Source: Phycisphaerales bacterium
GTDB lineage: Bacteria > Planctomycetota > UBA1135 > UBA2386
Direction of reading: 5' to 3'
Length of the DNA: 52,021 nt
NCBI GenBank assembly: GCA_020247305.1
Contig: JADCJE010000123.1
Span: 1 to 52,021, forward strand
The notes below the pieces were generated by a model that had not been told where the DNA came from, ran no database searches, and was given only the letters and a program-made list of their open reading frames with translations. Both the position numbers and the translations under genes were made by a program. The first letter of the stretch is position 1. Every line of letters begins with the position of its first letter. This document shows positions 27,568 to 35,559 of this stretch, piece after piece.

Positions 27568-28428
27568 ATGCGGGATCACGGGTTGGACACCTATCTGTCC
27601 GAAATCAACGAAGTGCCGTTGCTGACGGCGAAGCAGGAGATCGAGCTCGCCACGCGCATCCAGCGCGGCGACATGTCCGCGCGCGAACACATGATCCGGG
27701 CCAACCTGCGCCTGGTCGTGTCGATCGCCAAGAACTACGTCAACCGGGGCCTGGCCTTCATGGACCTGATCGAGGAGGGCAACATCGGGCTCGTGCGCGC
27801 GGTCGAGAAGTTCGACCCGGCAGCCGGCTGCCGCTTCTCGACGTACGCGACGTGGTGGATCAAGCAGGGCATCCGCCGCGCGCTCGTCAACACGGTCAAG
27901 ACCGTGCGCGTTCCCAGCTACATGGCGGAGCTGGTGTCCCGCTGGAAGGCGACCGCGATGGAGCTCGGCTACAAGCTCGGCCGGCCGGCGCGCACGTCGG
28001 AGATCGCCGAACTGCTCGGCATCCCGGAGGCGAACTGGGACGTCGTCCGCGAGACCGTCGAGGCGACCTCGCAGCCGGTGTTCTCGATGAGCGACGAGCA
28101 GACGGCGGGCTTCGCCGAGTCGATCGAGGACACGCGCCAGCCCAGCCCGGAGCAGCAGGCGCTGTCGTCGATGGAGATCAGCCGGCTGCGCGAGCTGCTC
28201 GAAGGGCTCGACAGCCGCGAGAGCCGCATCCTCAAGCTGCGCTTCGGCATCGGCGACGAGGAGCCCATGACGCTGAAGGCGATCGGCAAGCGCTTCGGCC
28301 TGACGCGCGAACGCGTGCGGCAGATGGAGCAGCAGGCGCTCGCCCGGCTCGCGGCGATCATGTCGCAGGAGTTCGGCGAGGAGGTCGGCCCGCCGCCGGT
28401 CCGCCGCCGCGTCGCCTCGGGGGCGTGA
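27568..28428 (+). CDS. RNA polymerase sigma factor, RpoD/SigA-like, short form
   Basis: 286 residues. Region 1.2 ([22 protein letters not shown]) is at the start, region 2 ([20 protein letters not shown], then [18 protein letters not shown] and [18 protein letters not shown]) at about 45-115, region 3 at 120-200 and region 4 ([17 protein letters not shown]) at about 245-270. It lacks the long region 1.1 of the housekeeping factor. It could be a compact primary factor or a group 2 or stress-type factor. ATG 27568 follows GGAGGA by four bases; an earlier in-frame ATG would translate the DUF5989-like gene in another frame. No anti-sigma gene is next to it. Confidence 0.93.
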   Translation: MRDHGLDTYLSEINEVPLLTAKQEIELATRIQRGDMSAREHMIRANLRLVVSIAKNYVNRGLAFMDLIEEGNIGLVRAVEKFDPAAGCRFSTYATWWIKQGIRRALVNTVKTVRVPSYMAELVSRWKATAMELGYKLGRPARTSEIAELLGIPEANWDVVRETVEATSQPVFSMSDEQTAGFAESIEDTRQPSPEQQALSSMEISRLRELLEGLDSRESRILKLRFGIGDEEPMTLKAIGKRFGLTRERVRQMEQQALARLAAIMSQEFGEEVGPPPVRRRVASGA

Positions 28429-28459
28429 CGGCGTCGGTCGCCGCCCGTAGCGTGGCCGC

Positions 28460-29632
28460 GTGCGAGCGGCCACGCAGCATCGATCCGCCGACGGCGCGTC
28501 CCTGTACGTGCACGTGCCGTTCTGCGTCGTGAAGTGCGGCTACTGCGACTTCAACTCGTACGTGGTCGCCGACCGCACGGTGCACGACGTCTTCCTCGAC
28601 GCGCTCGACGCCGAGCTCGCCGCCACCTGGCGCGGCGGCGCGCCGACCTCGGTCTTCGTCGGCGGCGGCACGCCGACGTTGCTCGATCCGCCGCGCTTCC
28701 AACGCCTGTTCGACGTCCTCGGCCGCCACGTGGCGCTGCGCGAGTGCGCCGAGGTCACGGTCGAGGCCAATCCAGAGAGCGTGACGGCGGAGAAGGCCGC
28801 GATCGCGCGCGCCGCCGGCGTCGGGCGCATGAGCATGGGCGTGCAGACGTTCCACGCGCGCCACCTGCAGTTCCTCGACCGCGCGCACGCCGCCGAGCGC
28901 GCCGAGCAGGCGTTCGCGGAGCTGCGCGCCGCCGGCTTCGCCAACCTCAGCGTCGACCTGATGTTCGGCATCCCCGGCGAGACGGCCGACGAGTGGGCGG
29001 CCGACCTCGAGCGGGCGCTCGCGCTGCGGCCCGATCACCTGTCCTGCTACAACCTCACCTTCGAGCCGGGCACGAAGCTGCACCATGCGATGGAGCAGGG
29101 CCGCGTGCAGCCCAACGACGACGCCGTCGACCGCGCGATGTTCCTGCACACGCGCCAGCGCCTCGCCGAAGCCGGCTTCGACGCCTACGAGATCAGCAAC
29201 TTCGCCGGCGCCGGCGGGCCGTGCCGGCACAACGACCACTACTGGCTGCAGGGTGACTACGTCGGCGTCGGGCCAGGCGCGTCGAGCCATCGCCAGGGCG
29301 TGCGCTGGACCAACCTCAAGCCGGTCGAGGCCTGGGCCAAGGCGGCGCTCGCCGGCGCGCCGGCGGCCGGCAGCGCCGAGACGCTGCGCCCGCGGCAGCG
29401 CGCCGCCGAGGCGATCTGGCTTGGCCTGCGCCGCCGCGACGGCGTCGACTTCGCGGCGATCGGCGCGCGGCTCGACGTCGACGTCGAGGCCGCGTTCGGC
29501 GCGATTCGCGACCGGCAGGCGGCCGCGGGCGACGTGGTGTGCGACGGCGACGTCGTGCGCCTGTCGGCGAGCGGCCTGCTGTTCGCCGATCGGCTCAGCG
29601 GCGACTACTTGGGCGCCGGCCTGCCCGGCTGA
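28460..29632 (+). CDS. hemW: Radical SAM haem chaperone HemW
   Basis: 390 residues from GTG 28460. The radical SAM cluster motif CVVKCGYC (Cys22, Cys26, Cys29) is followed by DFNSY. GGGTPTLLD lies near residue 72, and EANPESVT, MGVQTFHARHLQFLDRAH and DLMFGIPGET are in family order. The C-terminal HemW domain (GVGPGASSH, and AEAIWLGLRRRDGVDF near 315) is complete. HemW was long annotated as coproporphyrinogen oxidase but inserts haem into membrane respiratory proteins. That would suit a genome with the caa3 oxidase and multihaem ActA nearby. It ends in a strong hairpin that overlaps its stop codon. Confidence 0.92.
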   Translation: MRAATQHRSADGASLYVHVPFCVVKCGYCDFNSYVVADRTVHDVFLDALDAELAATWRGGAPTSVFVGGGTPTLLDPPRFQRLFDVLGRHVALRECAEVTVEANPESVTAEKAAIARAAGVGRMSMGVQTFHARHLQFLDRAHAAERAEQAFAELRAAGFANLSVDLMFGIPGETADEWAADLERALALRPDHLSCYNLTFEPGTKLHHAMEQGRVQPNDDAVDRAMFLHTRQRLAEAGFDAYEISNFAGAGGPCRHNDHYWLQGDYVGVGPGASSHRQGVRWTNLKPVEAWAKAALAGAPAAGSAETLRPRQRAAEAIWLGLRRRDGVDFAAIGARLDVDVEAAFGAIRDRQAAAGDVVCDGDVVRLSASGLLFADRLSGDYLGAGLPG

Positions 29633-29641
29633 GGCCGGCGC
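29613..29641. terminator. 10-bp stem hairpin over the hemW stop codon
   Basis: GCGCCGGCCT (29613-29622) pairs perfectly with AGGCCGGCGC (29632-29641) around a 9-base loop that holds most of the hemW TGA. It lies just before the convergent gene ending at 29669. No T-run is present, but ten uninterrupted pairs is the longest terminator-like stem I found here. It could serve both converging genes. Confidence 0.5.
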
Positions 29642-29668
29642 AGGTCACTCAGCTGGGGGCGCCGCCGC

Positions 29669-31564
29669 TCAGAAGCCGCGCATGCCGGCGATGGCGACGC
29701 CGCCGGCGCCGCCGATGGCCAGGAACAGCGCGTAGACCTCGGGCCCGATCGGGCTCATCGACGTCGTCACCGTGCCGTTGGCGTTGACGCGGCCGTACGA
29801 GACGGACGGAAACAGGTGCTTGGTCAGCGTCGCCGAGTCGGGGATCTGCGCCATGTCGAGCGGCACGTCCTCGCCCATCGGGATGAAGCCGAGCAGGCCG
29901 GTCGCGATCTGGTAGTAACCCTCGAACGTGGCCTTCCAGTCGACGTAGCTGAAGTACGTCACGTCGGCCGGGATCGAGGCCGCGATCGACGCGAACTCCT
30001 TGTTGCCGCGGATGTCGCCCTTGGGCTCGTCCTCCTTGCGGTCGAGTCGCGCGAAGGCGCGCTTGACGTCGCTCGGCGAGAAGCAGGCGACGAGGTAGCC
30101 GTTCTTGAACGAGAACGTCGGCATGTAGGCCTCCAGCGGGTTCATGCCGCCGAGCCCTTCGATCTCCTCGGCGTTGACGCTGAGCTGGTAGACCATGATG
30201 CCGCGCTTCTCGCCCTCCTCCAGTTCGATGCGGCCGTTGCTCGCGGCGACGAGGCCCTTGATCGCCTTCAGCACGCGGGCGTCGTCCTTGACCTTGATCA
30301 GGATCGTCGACTCGGGCGGCGTGTTGAGCGAGGCCTGCGGCAGCGCCCACATCGCGTAGTGGTCGCCGAAGGCGAGCAGCAGGTCGTCGCGCAGGCTGAA
30401 GCCGAGCTCCTTCTCGCTGGCCGCGAGGGCCGACTGGAACTCCTTCGCCGCCTCGGGCCCGTATGCGTCGAGCGCCTTGGTCAGCATGCCGTAGAGCCAT
30501 TCGACGTCGAACGAGCCGGTGGCGAAGCTGGCCGCGTCCTTCGGCACCCACTTCAGCATCGCCATGTCGACCTTGCGCGCCGGCGCGGCGGTGGCGCCGG
30601 TCGCGGCCGCGCCGACGCTGTCCGCGCCGACGTCGCTGGCGCCGATGAAGCCGCGGTTGACCGCCTTGCCGTCCGTGTACGACTGCGTCAGGCTCAGCGC
30701 GCCGAGCTTGCGCAGGCCGAGCGCGTCGACGGCACGGCGGACGCCGTCCATGGCGAGGCCTTCGAGGCCGCCCATGTCCTCGGCGACCTGCATCGCCGAC
30801 AGCCCAAACTCGACGAGGCCGGACGGCCGCAGGAACAGCTCCAGCTCGGCGCCCTTGGTGTCGAGGTTGGCGAAGCCTGCCTGGTAGTCGGCGGTCGCGC
30901 CGAGCATCGTCGTCTTCGCCTTCATGGCGGCCAGCGTCTCGCGCACCTCGTCGAGGTCGGTGCCGGTCAGCAGGCCGTCCGCCAGCAGCACGAAGTGCAG
31001 GTCGGGGCTGGTGTTCGCCGAGCCCTGCTTCAGCTTGAGCGAGATCAGCGTCTCGTTGTCGAGCTTGCCGTCGGTGCGCTCCAGCTCGCCCTCGGTGGCC
31101 GCGACGAGCTGGTCGATGCCCGTGCGCACGAGCGGCAGCCACGCCGACGCGCTGGCGCCGAAGTGGAAGTGCGCCATCAGGCCGATGTCCTGCTTGAGGC
31201 CGTCCTCGGTCGTCTTGACCGCGAGCTTGGTCACCGCCAGCGTTGCGCTCTCCACGCGCAGTTTGAGCACTTCGTCGGGATCGACCGGCAGCCCGCCCTG
31301 CTTGTGCTGCTCGCGCGCCTGCGCCAGCGCCTCGTCGACCTGCTTGCGGAGCATCTTCACGGCGTCGCCGACGAAGGTCTGCACTTCCGGCTCGGCCCAC
31401 ATCTTCGCGAACGGCATCGCCTGGAACTCGGCGATCGAGGTCGTGATGTCGGGCAGGCTCGCCGCCATCAGCGTGTTCTTCGGCAGGTAGGGAAGGACGC
31501 TGCCTTGGGCGGCGAGCGGCGCCAGCAGCAGCGCGGACAGGAGCAACGGGTGGAACGGCTTCAT
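29669..31564 (-). CDS. Large exported protein of unknown function
   Basis: 631 residues. A signal peptide (MKPFHPLLLSALLLAPLAAQG) precedes a long soluble part that starts VLPYLPKNTLMAASLPDITT, a phrase common at the start of planctomycete surface proteins resembling DUF3352. That match is from memory and is weak. The body alternates helical charged stretches (KMLRKQVDEALAQAREQHKQ near 75) with beta-like ones. The C-terminus has one hydrophobic segment (VYALFLAIGGAGGVAIAGM) that could anchor it. No catalytic motif is visible. It is preceded by 190 bases without a gene and followed closely by the convergent hemW. Confidence 0.75.
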   Translation of the reverse strand: MKPFHPLLLSALLLAPLAAQGSVLPYLPKNTLMAASLPDITTSIAEFQAMPFAKMWAEPEVQTFVGDAVKMLRKQVDEALAQAREQHKQGGLPVDPDEVLKLRVESATLAVTKLAVKTTEDGLKQDIGLMAHFHFGASASAWLPLVRTGIDQLVAATEGELERTDGKLDNETLISLKLKQGSANTSPDLHFVLLADGLLTGTDLDEVRETLAAMKAKTTMLGATADYQAGFANLDTKGAELELFLRPSGLVEFGLSAMQVAEDMGGLEGLAMDGVRRAVDALGLRKLGALSLTQSYTDGKAVNRGFIGASDVGADSVGAAATGATAAPARKVDMAMLKWVPKDAASFATGSFDVEWLYGMLTKALDAYGPEAAKEFQSALAASEKELGFSLRDDLLLAFGDHYAMWALPQASLNTPPESTILIKVKDDARVLKAIKGLVAASNGRIELEEGEKRGIMVYQLSVNAEEIEGLGGMNPLEAYMPTFSFKNGYLVACFSPSDVKRAFARLDRKEDEPKGDIRGNKEFASIAASIPADVTYFSYVDWKATFEGYYQIATGLLGFIPMGEDVPLDMAQIPDSATLTKHLFPSVSYGRVNANGTVTTSMSPIGPEVYALFLAIGGAGGVAIAGMRGF

Positions 31565-31754
31565 GGCGTCTTGCAGTGCGATGGGAACGGAACGGGACCT
31601 ATCGGCCGGGCGCAACCGTATTCGTGGACCGGCGGCGCGGAATCCTGTCGGCGTCGGGGTCGCCGCGGCGCGCGCGGGCCGCGGCGATGGCATCGGCGCG
31701 GCGGCCCCGCCGCCCGCCGCGCCGGCCGCGACGCGGCGACCGGCCGGCGCCAGC

Positions 31755-33116
31755 TCACGAACCCTTGGCGATGACCTGCTGGAGGTACGCGGCGACCTTG
31801 GCCTCGTCCTCCATCAGCTGCGTCTGCAGCTTGGTCACCGCCTTGTCGAGGCTGCCCTTGGCGGTCCCGGACAGGACGTCCGTGACGGCCTTCATCGCCT
31901 CGGTGGCCTTGGCGTCGCCGCCGTGCAGGCAGTACGCGACGAGCAGACCGGCCTGGAAGATGTTGTAGTCGATCTCCTTCGACTCCATCTCGCCGCTGAT
32001 GGCGAAGCCGGCGAAGAACGACTTCAGGTTGCGCACGCCGCCCTTCTTCACGTGCTGATCGCCGAACCACGACGCGTCGTGGTCGTTGTCGAGCCGCGAG
32101 GTGTACGCGCCGATGCCCTGCAGCAGCCACGGCGGCAGATCGTGGCCGCCGTCCTCGGCGACGCCGTGCGCGTACGCGATCGCCGCGGCGTGGCGGATGT
32201 AGCGCTGGCCCCATTCCTTGTGGTTGAAGCAGATCGCCGCGCGCACGTCGCCGATCACCGGCAGCTTCAGCGTCGCCTCCTCGTTCATCAGGAACACGCC
32301 ACACGCGTCGGTGCCGTCGCCCAGTTGTTGGCCGAGCTCGCGGTACTCCGCCTCCGTCGCCGCCACCATCACGAAGGGCCGCAGCGACGCCGGCGTCACG
32401 CGCGCGCCGACGACGGGCTGCACCTTCTCGACGGCCGCGTCGACGAGGCCCTTTAGCTCGTCGATCTTCGCGAGCCCCAGCGTGCTGACGAAGGTGCCGT
32501 GCTTGCTGCGCACGACCCACGGCCGCCGCGGATCGCTGTGGAACGTGTCCGCCTCCTTGACGTCGACCCAGCGGTCGCTGCCGGCCGGGTAGTACTTGCC
32601 CTGCGCCTTCTCGAGGTTCTTGGCGTCGATCAGCTCGCCGGTGTCGGGATGCCGCACCTTGCCGGTCTGCAGCGCGACGAGCTCCTCCTTGCCGACGACC
32701 TGGCCGTCGTGCCAGAACACGCCGCGCTTGGCGTCCGCGGCCTTCTCCTTCTCGACCCAGACGCCGGCGACGTCGACGAAGCCCTTGGCCGCGTACTCGG
32801 CGGCCAGCGCCTTCTTGCGCAGCGCGTCGGCGTCCTTGGCCGACATCCACTTGCCCTCGACCAATTCGTCGCCGAGCGCTTCGTGCGCGCCGGCGTGGTC
32901 GGGCTTGATCTTGACCACAGCCTCGAAGATGCGCTTGGCGTCGACTGCGAGGGCCTTCTCCTTCGCCCACACGCCGACCTCGTAGAGCTTCTGCGGGTCC
33001 TTCTTCGCCGCCGTCTCCTTGGTCTTCAGTTCGTTCTTCAACTGGGCCGCCGACTGGCCCGTTGCGGCGGCAAGGACGAGCAGCAGGACGAGGCAACAAC
33101 GCAGCAGATGGATCAT
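31755..33116 (-). CDS. Exported protein with peptidase-MA-like fold, probably inactive
   Basis: 453 residues. Signal peptide (MIHLLRCCLVLLLVLAAATG), then a helical TPR-like part (DAKRIFEAVVKIKPDHAGAHEALGDEL near 60-90) and a set of short beta segments near 130-200. The C-terminal half reads like a peptidase-MA/gluzincin domain in which the active site is lost: where HExxH would be I see RHAAAIAYAHG, and where WFxEGxA would be, PPWLLQGIGAYTSR with Gln for Glu. This fold assignment is an inference from motif order and spacing. The real start is ATG 33116; the longer open frame upstream is a shadow of the HNH gene. Confidence 0.75.
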   Translation of the reverse strand: MIHLLRCCLVLLLVLAAATGQSAAQLKNELKTKETAAKKDPQKLYEVGVWAKEKALAVDAKRIFEAVVKIKPDHAGAHEALGDELVEGKWMSAKDADALRKKALAAEYAAKGFVDVAGVWVEKEKAADAKRGVFWHDGQVVGKEELVALQTGKVRHPDTGELIDAKNLEKAQGKYYPAGSDRWVDVKEADTFHSDPRRPWVVRSKHGTFVSTLGLAKIDELKGLVDAAVEKVQPVVGARVTPASLRPFVMVAATEAEYRELGQQLGDGTDACGVFLMNEEATLKLPVIGDVRAAICFNHKEWGQRYIRHAAAIAYAHGVAEDGGHDLPPWLLQGIGAYTSRLDNDHDASWFGDQHVKKGGVRNLKSFFAGFAISGEMESKEIDYNIFQAGLLVAYCLHGGDAKATEAMKAVTDVLSGTAKGSLDKAVTKLQTQLMEDEAKVAAYLQQVIAKGS

Positions 33117-33160
33117 GGGATTGGGTTGGATGCGTACGTGCGCAGGTGGGCGGTCGGCGG

Positions 33161-33772
33161 TCAAGCCTGCCGACGACGCGATTCGGCGGTGAACCTCGTC
33201 CACGACTCCATGCGCTGGCTCGGGCGGAGGTTGAGGTAGGGCGACCAGCGCGGCCGGACGGGCGCGCGCAGCAGGTTGAGGCCGGCTTCCTTGAGCGTGC
33301 GGTCGGCCTTGCGCGCGTTGCACGACACGCAGGCCAGCACGCAGTTCTCCCAACTCGTGGCGCCGCCGCGTGAGCGCGGCAGCACGTGGTCGATGCTGAG
33401 GTGGTCGCTGGCGCAGTGGCGGCCGCAGTACTGGCAGGTGAAGTCGTCGCGCAGGAACAGGTTGCGCCGGGTGAACGGCGCCTCGTGGCACGGCACGCGG
33501 TCGTAGCGCGCCAGCAGGACCACTTCCGGCGCCTCGACGCGGACGCTCGGCGAGCGGATGGCGGGCGCGTCCGACGCGAGCGGCCGCAGCAGCCACTCGT
33601 CGAAGGTGAAGACGGTCAGCGACTGCGGGCAGACGATGCGCGCGGCCTCGCGGAAGACCATGCAAAGCGCCCGTCGCACGGTTGTGACGTGCACGGGCCG
33701 CCACGAGCGGTTGAGGACCAGGGTCGCTCGGTCGAGCAGCTCTGTCCGGCGGGCGTGGTTGGTGGGCCGCAT
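33161..33772 (-). CDS. HNH endonuclease
   Basis: 203 residues. The N-terminal LVLNRSWRPVHVTTVRRAL (about 18-36) is the signature of a widespread bacterial HNH group. The nuclease core has CQYC (113-116), SIDHVLPRSRGG (126-137, catalytic His129), Asn143, and CVSC (148-151), so two Cys pairs bind a structural zinc around the HNH site. Such small stand-alone HNH proteins are common in planctomycetes and bacteroidetes, and their job is not established. I see no mobile-element ends, intron or toxin partner around it. Confidence 0.9.
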   Translation of the reverse strand: MRPTNHARRTELLDRATLVLNRSWRPVHVTTVRRALCMVFREAARIVCPQSLTVFTFDEWLLRPLASDAPAIRSPSVRVEAPEVVLLARYDRVPCHEAPFTRRNLFLRDDFTCQYCGRHCASDHLSIDHVLPRSRGGATSWENCVLACVSCNARKADRTLKEAGLNLLRAPVRPRWSPYLNLRPSQRMESWTRFTAESRRRQA

Positions 33773-33812
33773 GGCAGGGGTCGCGCTGGCTGCCGCCCAT
33801 GGCGGCGGCGGG

Positions 33813-33818
33813 ATTGTA
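33813..33818 (-). promoter_or_regulatory. Candidate -10 element for the HNH gene
   Basis: TACAAT on the minus strand (five of six consensus bases) about 40 bases before the HNH start codon. No good -35 is seen at the right spacing. It is one of few AT-rich hexamers in this GC-rich gap. Confidence 0.3.
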
Positions 33819-33875
33819 GGTCGCGCCGGGAACGGGCGATACTGCCCCGCACGCGGTCCGGGCCCCCCGCAGGCG

Positions 33876-33904
33876 TTGCCCTGCCCGCGGGCCGTGGCTA
33901 CACT
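33876..33904 (+). promoter_or_regulatory. Candidate sigma70-type promoter of the lipoprotein/cyclophilin operon
   Basis: TTGCCC (33876-33881), a 17-base spacer, then TACACT (33899-33904); each hexamer matches four of six consensus bases. It would give a leader of about 35 bases before ATG 33946. The 173-base divergent gap also holds the HNH -10 candidate. Confidence 0.4.
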
Positions 33905-33945
33905 CCGCCGCCCCTTTTGCCCGTGCCCGCCCCCCGCGAGGAAGC

Positions 33946-34377
33946 ATGAACGGATCGCTCGCTTGTCGCGCCGCCCTGGCCGGGTCGGCCTTGTTCGCCT
34001 GCGTGCTCGGCCTGGCCGCCTGTGCGGTCGAACCCGATGAGAGCACGACCGTCCAGGCCGTGCAGTTTCAGGACGTCGTCGTCCCGGACGGTCTCAGGAT
34101 CCGCGATGGCCAGCACCAGAGCTATTCGCGCGAGGAAGCCGGTTGGCGGCATGCGCGCTTCGAGTACGCCGGGCAGGTCGAAGTGACGACGGCGGCCGAC
34201 TACGTGCGCGAGCGCATGCCGCAGCACGGCTGGAGCAAGGCCCAGGACGAGGCCGCCGAGGCGGCGACCAAGATTCGCTTCGAACGCGGCATCTACCGCG
34301 CCGAATACACGTTCGCGCGCAGCGACGGCGCGACCGTGATGGTCGTCGACTACACCACCGACTACACGCGCCGCTAA
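33946..34377 (+). CDS. Small lipoprotein of unknown function
   Basis: 143 residues with a lipoprotein signal (lipobox LAAC, Cys26). The mature part has a VPDGLRIRDGQHQSYSREE stretch, a beta-rich middle and the segment TTAADYVRERMPQHGWSKAQ, a layout seen in small planctomycete lipoproteins with one alpha-beta domain. The next gene follows after 12 bases and encodes a membrane-anchored cyclophilin-like protein, so the two may work together in the periplasm. Function not known. Confidence 0.8.
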   Translation: MNGSLACRAALAGSALFACVLGLAACAVEPDESTTVQAVQFQDVVVPDGLRIRDGQHQSYSREEAGWRHARFEYAGQVEVTTAADYVRERMPQHGWSKAQDEAAEAATKIRFERGIYRAEYTFARSDGATVMVVDYTTDYTRR

Positions 34378-34389
34378 CCGAGCGAATCC

Positions 34390-35553
34390 ATGACCTCCAA
34401 TCCGCCCCCGACGACCGCCGCAACCCAGGCGCCGAACGCGATCGAACTGCTCTGGGAACGCTACAAGTCGCTCGCCAACGTGATCGTGCTGGCGATCGTG
34501 GTCGCCCTCGGCGTCAATTACGCTCTTGCGTACATGGAGCGGAAGGCGAACGATGAGAAGTGGTCAAAGTTCAGCGCAAGCGTTGGCCTGGAAAAGGCTT
34601 ACGTCGATCTGACTGGCGGCTTCTCCAGCCTGACCGAGCAACTGACTTCGCTCGACGCCGCCGCCCTGAAGGCGGAGTTGGCCAAGGCGGACGCCGCCCA
34701 GAAGCCCTACGTGCTGCTCACCCTGGCCCGTCGCGCCATCCTGGACAAGGACTGGGCGGAGGCCGACGCCCAGCTCGCGACGCTGGAGAAGGACTTCCCC
34801 AACCACTCGCTGGTGCGGGCGTCCAAGTACCCGATCCAGTCGCGCGACATGATCAAGAAGGACAAGGACGAGCTGGCCAAGCCTGCGGGCGAACGCGACG
34901 AACCGCAGTGGAAGCCCACCCAGGAAGGCAGCGCCGTCAGCCTGATGCGGGCGCAGATCGCCGCCGCCAAGAATTTTGCCGAGCCGGCACATTTCGCCAA
35001 GCCGCAGATCCCGGCGGACGCGACCAAGGTCAAGTTCGAGCTGTCCAACAACTACGGCTCGTTCACCATCGCGCTACTGCCGCAGGCCCCCCTGCACCGC
35101 GAGGCATTCCTCAAGCTCGCCCAAGGCGAGAACCCGTTCTGGAAGGGATTGGCAATCGATGAGATCCGCCGCCCGACCAAGACGATGAAGAAGCTGCCGC
35201 ACGAGTTGCACTTTGGCTTCGCGTCCACGAAGGACGACGACCGCACGAAGTGGAACGACAAGGAGCCGAGCACGAACCTCGTCGAGTTCGAGAAGAACCC
35301 GCTCAGCCACTTCGCCGGCGCCGTGTCGGCGCGCAATGAGGCCGACGGCAAGTCGTGCGCCGACCGGCTCTGGATCGCGGTCGACGACACGCCGCGGTAT
35401 GATGGCGAGCGCGTCGTCTTCGCGTGGGTGGTCGACGGCCTCGACAACCTGAAGAAGGTCTGCGAAGCGACGATGTCGGCGCAGGAAGAAGAGCAGGGTC
35501 GCGGCAAGCCCAGCGACACCATCCGCGTCACCGCGGTGTCGGTCCTGCAGTAA
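34390..35553 (+). CDS. Membrane-anchored cyclophilin-like protein, catalytic site degenerate
   Basis: 387 residues. One N-terminal helix (about 29-47, ANVIVLAIVVALGVNYALAY) anchors it. A helical, TPR-like middle follows (LARRAILDKDWAEADAQLATLE). The C-terminal part (about 215-387) follows the cyclophilin order: FELSNNYGSFTIALLPQAPLHREAFLKLA, then AGAVSARNEADGKSCADRLWIAVDD and VVFAWVVDGLDNLKKV. The segment that normally has F-H-R-x-I and Q-G-G-D reads LAIDEIRRPTK with no QGGD, so the active site looks altered. It may be a peptidyl-prolyl isomerase relative used for binding. Co-transcribed with the lipoprotein before it; its stop is six bases from the convergent parB stop. Confidence 0.75.
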   Translation: MTSNPPPTTAATQAPNAIELLWERYKSLANVIVLAIVVALGVNYALAYMERKANDEKWSKFSASVGLEKAYVDLTGGFSSLTEQLTSLDAAALKAELAKADAAQKPYVLLTLARRAILDKDWAEADAQLATLEKDFPNHSLVRASKYPIQSRDMIKKDKDELAKPAGERDEPQWKPTQEGSAVSLMRAQIAAAKNFAEPAHFAKPQIPADATKVKFELSNNYGSFTIALLPQAPLHREAFLKLAQGENPFWKGLAIDEIRRPTKTMKKLPHELHFGFASTKDDDRTKWNDKEPSTNLVEFEKNPLSHFAGAVSARNEADGKSCADRLWIAVDDTPRYDGERVVFAWVVDGLDNLKKVCEATMSAQEEEQGRGKPSDTIRVTAVSVLQ

Positions 35554-35559
35554 GGACGC

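Noticed and set aside
33161..33772. HNH gene as part of a mobile intron, prophage or toxin system
   Set aside because: No reverse transcriptase, intron ends, phage genes or immunity partner nearby; it resembles the ordinary stand-alone HNH group.
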